9,003 nucleotides of DNA, from assembly GCA_947460915.1 (NCBI GenBank), contig CANHKJ010000113.1, forward strand, positions 1 through 9,003, read 5' to 3'. The stretch comes from Verrucomicrobiia bacterium (GTDB lineage: Bacteria > Verrucomicrobiota > Verrucomicrobiia > Verrucomicrobiales > Akkermansiaceae). Both the position numbers and the translations under genes were made by a program. The notes under the pieces were generated by a model. It had not been told where the DNA came from. It did not search any database and saw only the letters and a list, made by a program, of their open reading frames with translations. Below, one piece after another: positions 7,604-9,003 of this stretch (its first letter is position 1; every line of letters starts with the position of its first letter).

Positions 7604-8383
7604 TTAGCTTCCCCAAGTTGAGCGATTGCTCTGGCTGGTGCCGAAGCCACCGCGGACAGACGATCCTTGCGTGACGGGAGTGCCGCTGGCTTTGCTTTGC
7701 TGGACGAGTCGATTGTAGGCAGGATTCGCCGCGGCGTGGGCGTTGACCATTTGGCGCTGTTGATTGACGTTTTGCTGCCAGCCTTGCTGGTTCGCCTGAG
7801 CGTTGCGAAAGCCTGCACCGGGAGTGTATCCGCTGCGATTCCCTGAGAGCATCCAATACATCATGAGCATCGTGCCCATGCCGCCCATGCCATGATTGTG
7901 GTGATGGTGTGTGGCGGTCGGATTGCTGTCACTGCTTTGTCCGTTCGACTCAGTTAGCAATTCTTGTTCGCGCTCCAGGAGTTCTTCTACTTTGCGCAAG
8001 GCCTCGGGACTCGGGTGACTGACGGATACCGTGCTGCGAGCGGGTTCTGCACCGAGCCATTCACCATTCGCAAACCATTTGCCATCCTTTTCTTGACCAT
8101 AGCGATAGGGGAAAAAGTCTTTGGCTTCTGCATGATAAAAGCCAATACCTTCGAGCTCGAAATTATGCTCCACAAGTCCGTTCATGAGTTGCGATTTCCG
8201 ACTCTCGAAGGCATCGAGAGATTGCTGCAATGCTGCCATTTTCGCATCCTCGGCAGTGGCCGTGTAGGTGGGCTCGGAGTCACAAGAGATGAGGCCGACG
8301 CTGCTGCTCGCTAAAAGACAGAGAGTGGACCAGTGGAGAATGCCGCCTTTGCGCATGCGTGTGTGATCGCCGTGTTTCTTCAT
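7604..8383 (-). CDS. YgiB-like (DUF1190) lipoprotein
   Basis: This is a predicted envelope lipoprotein (259 aa from the ATG at 8383). A basic start (MKKHGDHTRMRK) and hydrophobic stretch lead to the lipobox LISC, with the lipidated cysteine at residue 34. Next come a helical region of about 50-75 with a nearby aromatic patch (FFPYRYGQ), an acidic helix about 127-145, a His-rich run HHHHNH at 159-164, a Gly/Met/Trp hydrophobic stretch (about 165-180), an Asn/Gln-rich region (about 190-220), and a C-terminus VRGGFGTSQSNRST. That tail, with the preceding NPAYNRL and the Gly/Met stretch, resembles E. coli YgiB (NPASPAYGKY, RGGFG, KQST), and a YgiC-like gene follows directly, as in E. coli. Function of YgiB is unknown. 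The frame opens at a TTG at 8422; an ATG at 8356 would give a shorter, more ordinary signal peptide. No start has a good ribosome site. Overall similarity is low, so the family call depends on tail motifs and context. Confidence 0.72.
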   Translation of the reverse strand: MKKHGDHTRMRKGGILHWSTLCLLASSSVGLISCDSEPTYTATAEDAKMAALQQSLDAFESRKSQLMNGLVEHNFELEGIGFYHAEAKDFFPYRYGQEKDGKWFANGEWLGAEPARSTVSVSHPSPEALRKVEELLEREQELLTESNGQSSDSNPTATHHHHNHGMGGMGTMLMMYWMLSGNRSGYTPGAGFRNAQANQQGWQQNVNQQRQMVNAHAAANPAYNRLVQQSKASGTPVTQGSSVRGGFGTSQSNRSTWGS

Positions 8384-8392
8384 GAGGAGCGG

Positions 8393-8422
8393 AGTATGAT
8401 GTGCGGTTGCTTCACTCGTCAA
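8393..8422 (-). promoter_or_regulatory. Candidate promoter of ygiB-ygiC-like operon
   Basis: On the minus strand, TTGACG (8422-8417) matches five of six -35 positions, and CATACT (8398-8393), 18 bases away, matches four of six -10 positions. Transcription would begin almost at the ATG at 8383, meaning either a leaderless message or true initiation at the ATG at 8356. It assumes a sigma-70-like consensus in this phylum. Confidence 0.27.
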
Positions 8423-8437
8423 GACGATGTGGATTAC

Positions 8438-8476
8438 AAAAACGCCTGTTGATTCTACTTCTGTATGCAGGTGTTT
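8438..8476 (-). terminator. Weak intrinsic terminator-like hairpin
   Basis: On the minus strand, AAACACCTG (8476-8468) and CAGGCGTTT (8448-8440) pair over nine bases with one G-U pair around a 19-base loop, and five U residues (8442-8438) overlap and follow the stem. It is about 60 bases after the stop of the small membrane protein gene and before the lipoprotein gene, the right place and orientation to end the upstream transcript. The U-tract is short and the loop long, so efficiency may be low. Confidence 0.4.
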
Positions 8477-8536
8477 GACTCATCAATCGAAGAGTTTCGC
8501 TAGGAAAGTGTCGAGGCGCTCTGTCATGTGACTGCA

Positions 8537-9003
8537 TTACCTAGAACTAAGGTCGTCAGGATCCGGTTCGGTATACTCATTTTTGAAGAGTAACAGGGAC
8601 AGCGCGGTGGAGAAGATGTTGATGTCCATGATGATGAAGGTAATGACATGCGGCACTGGGCGTTCGATATTCTTCAATAGGAAATAACTGAGTATCAGAC
8701 CACAAATGATGATCATGACTGCGGGGATGAAGCGCAGAATAAGTCTGGATTGCCATAACTTCCACGCGGGAATGATGCTGAGCATGATTACTACTTGGAA
8801 TATCGACAACAGACAAAACAAAGCTATATCGGAGCGCTCGCTCATCCTAGATATTTGAAATCCTTGGACAAGATCGTTGATGATCTCTGGCCAAAAAGAT
8901 TGAAAAACGAAACCTGCACGTTTGAATTCAGTGTCGGAAACCCACTCGTAGTGAGGCATCAGGTTCCATGCGAAGAATAAGATCAGAGAAAACAAACCTA
9001 ACA
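8537..9003 (-). CDS. Small multi-pass membrane protein, unknown function (5' partial)
   Basis: I do not recognise this protein. The reading frame stays open to the window edge: a TTG at 8995 is the only apparent start inside, and the codons before it (L, G) continue a hydrophobic segment, so the true start is probably outside. Numbered from 8995 (152 aa), hydrophobic segments lie at about 1-14, 57-75, 86-106 and 114-136, suggesting four membrane spans with a soluble loop of about 40 residues (15-55, containing WVSDTEFKRAGFVFQSFWP) after the first. The short tail is acidic (EYTEPDPDD). No catalytic or binding motif is visible. It is on the same strand as the lipoprotein gene 150 bases downstream, but a hairpin between them suggests separate transcripts. 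Coding status is supported by the regular hydrophobic pattern and the lack of a competing frame. Confidence 0.65.
   Translation of the reverse strand, partial: LGLFSLILFFAWNLMPHYEWVSDTEFKRAGFVFQSFWPEIINDLVQGFQISRMSERSDIALFCLLSIFQVVIMLSIIPAWKLWQSRLILRFIPAVMIIICGLILSYFLLKNIERPVPHVITFIIMDINIFSTALSLLLFKNEYTEPDPDDLSSR

Noticed and set aside
7964..8314. 116-codon plus-strand frame opposite the YgiB-like gene
   Set aside because: The minus-strand frame has a lipobox and YgiB tail motifs and is followed by its partner gene; the plus frame has none.
1..9003. CRISPR arrays, tRNA or rRNA genes, insertion sequences, att sites, toxin-antitoxin or defence genes
   Set aside because: No regularly spaced direct repeats, no cloverleaf or rRNA-like segment, no transposase or integrase motifs, and every long frame is explained by an ordinary family or is a shadow.

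Overview
The window looks like chromosomal DNA from a PVC-superphylum bacterium, most likely Verrucomicrobiota. The main reason is a very large secreted haem-motif protein (planctomycete-type cytochrome c domain, bacterial Ig-like domains, DUF1549 and DUF1553), an architecture largely confined to Planctomycetes, Verrucomicrobia and relatives. Codon use and base composition look even across the genes. I see no transposase, phage gene, CRISPR array, rRNA or tRNA. Shine-Dalgarno motifs are clear for only some genes.

Layout. (1) Minus strand, 15-2810: the PSCyt1/DUF1549/DUF1553 protein, probably the first gene of an operon continuing past the left edge. (2) A roughly 200-base divergent spacer with inverted repeats. 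(3) Plus strand: a fused two-domain ABC permease of the ferric-iron type (3021-4718), then 42 bases later an ATPase that by sequence belongs to the MlaF lipid-transport family (4761-5507), then 58 bases later pantothenate synthetase panC (5566-6411). (4) Minus strand, converging on panC with a 10-base gap: a YgiB-like (DUF1190) lipoprotein gene followed by a YgiC-like glutathionylspermidine-synthase-family ATP-grasp gene, apparently one operon. (5) Minus strand, right edge: a small multi-pass membrane protein of unknown function, 5' end probably outside the window, with a weak terminator-like hairpin after it.

How the genes fit together. The ygiB-ygiC pair is the clearest functional unit: the same two families sit together downstream of tolC in Escherichia coli, but here there is no tolC. 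The permease and MlaF-type ATPase are adjacent but come from different ABC classes, so they should not be assumed to form one transporter; a substrate-binding protein, MlaE and MlaD are all absent from the window. panC is a housekeeping gene without panB or panD beside it. I do not see convincing evidence of a wholly new system. The points most worth a second look are the divergent YgiB with its His-rich segment, and the unpaired MlaF-type ATPase with an altered Walker B flank.
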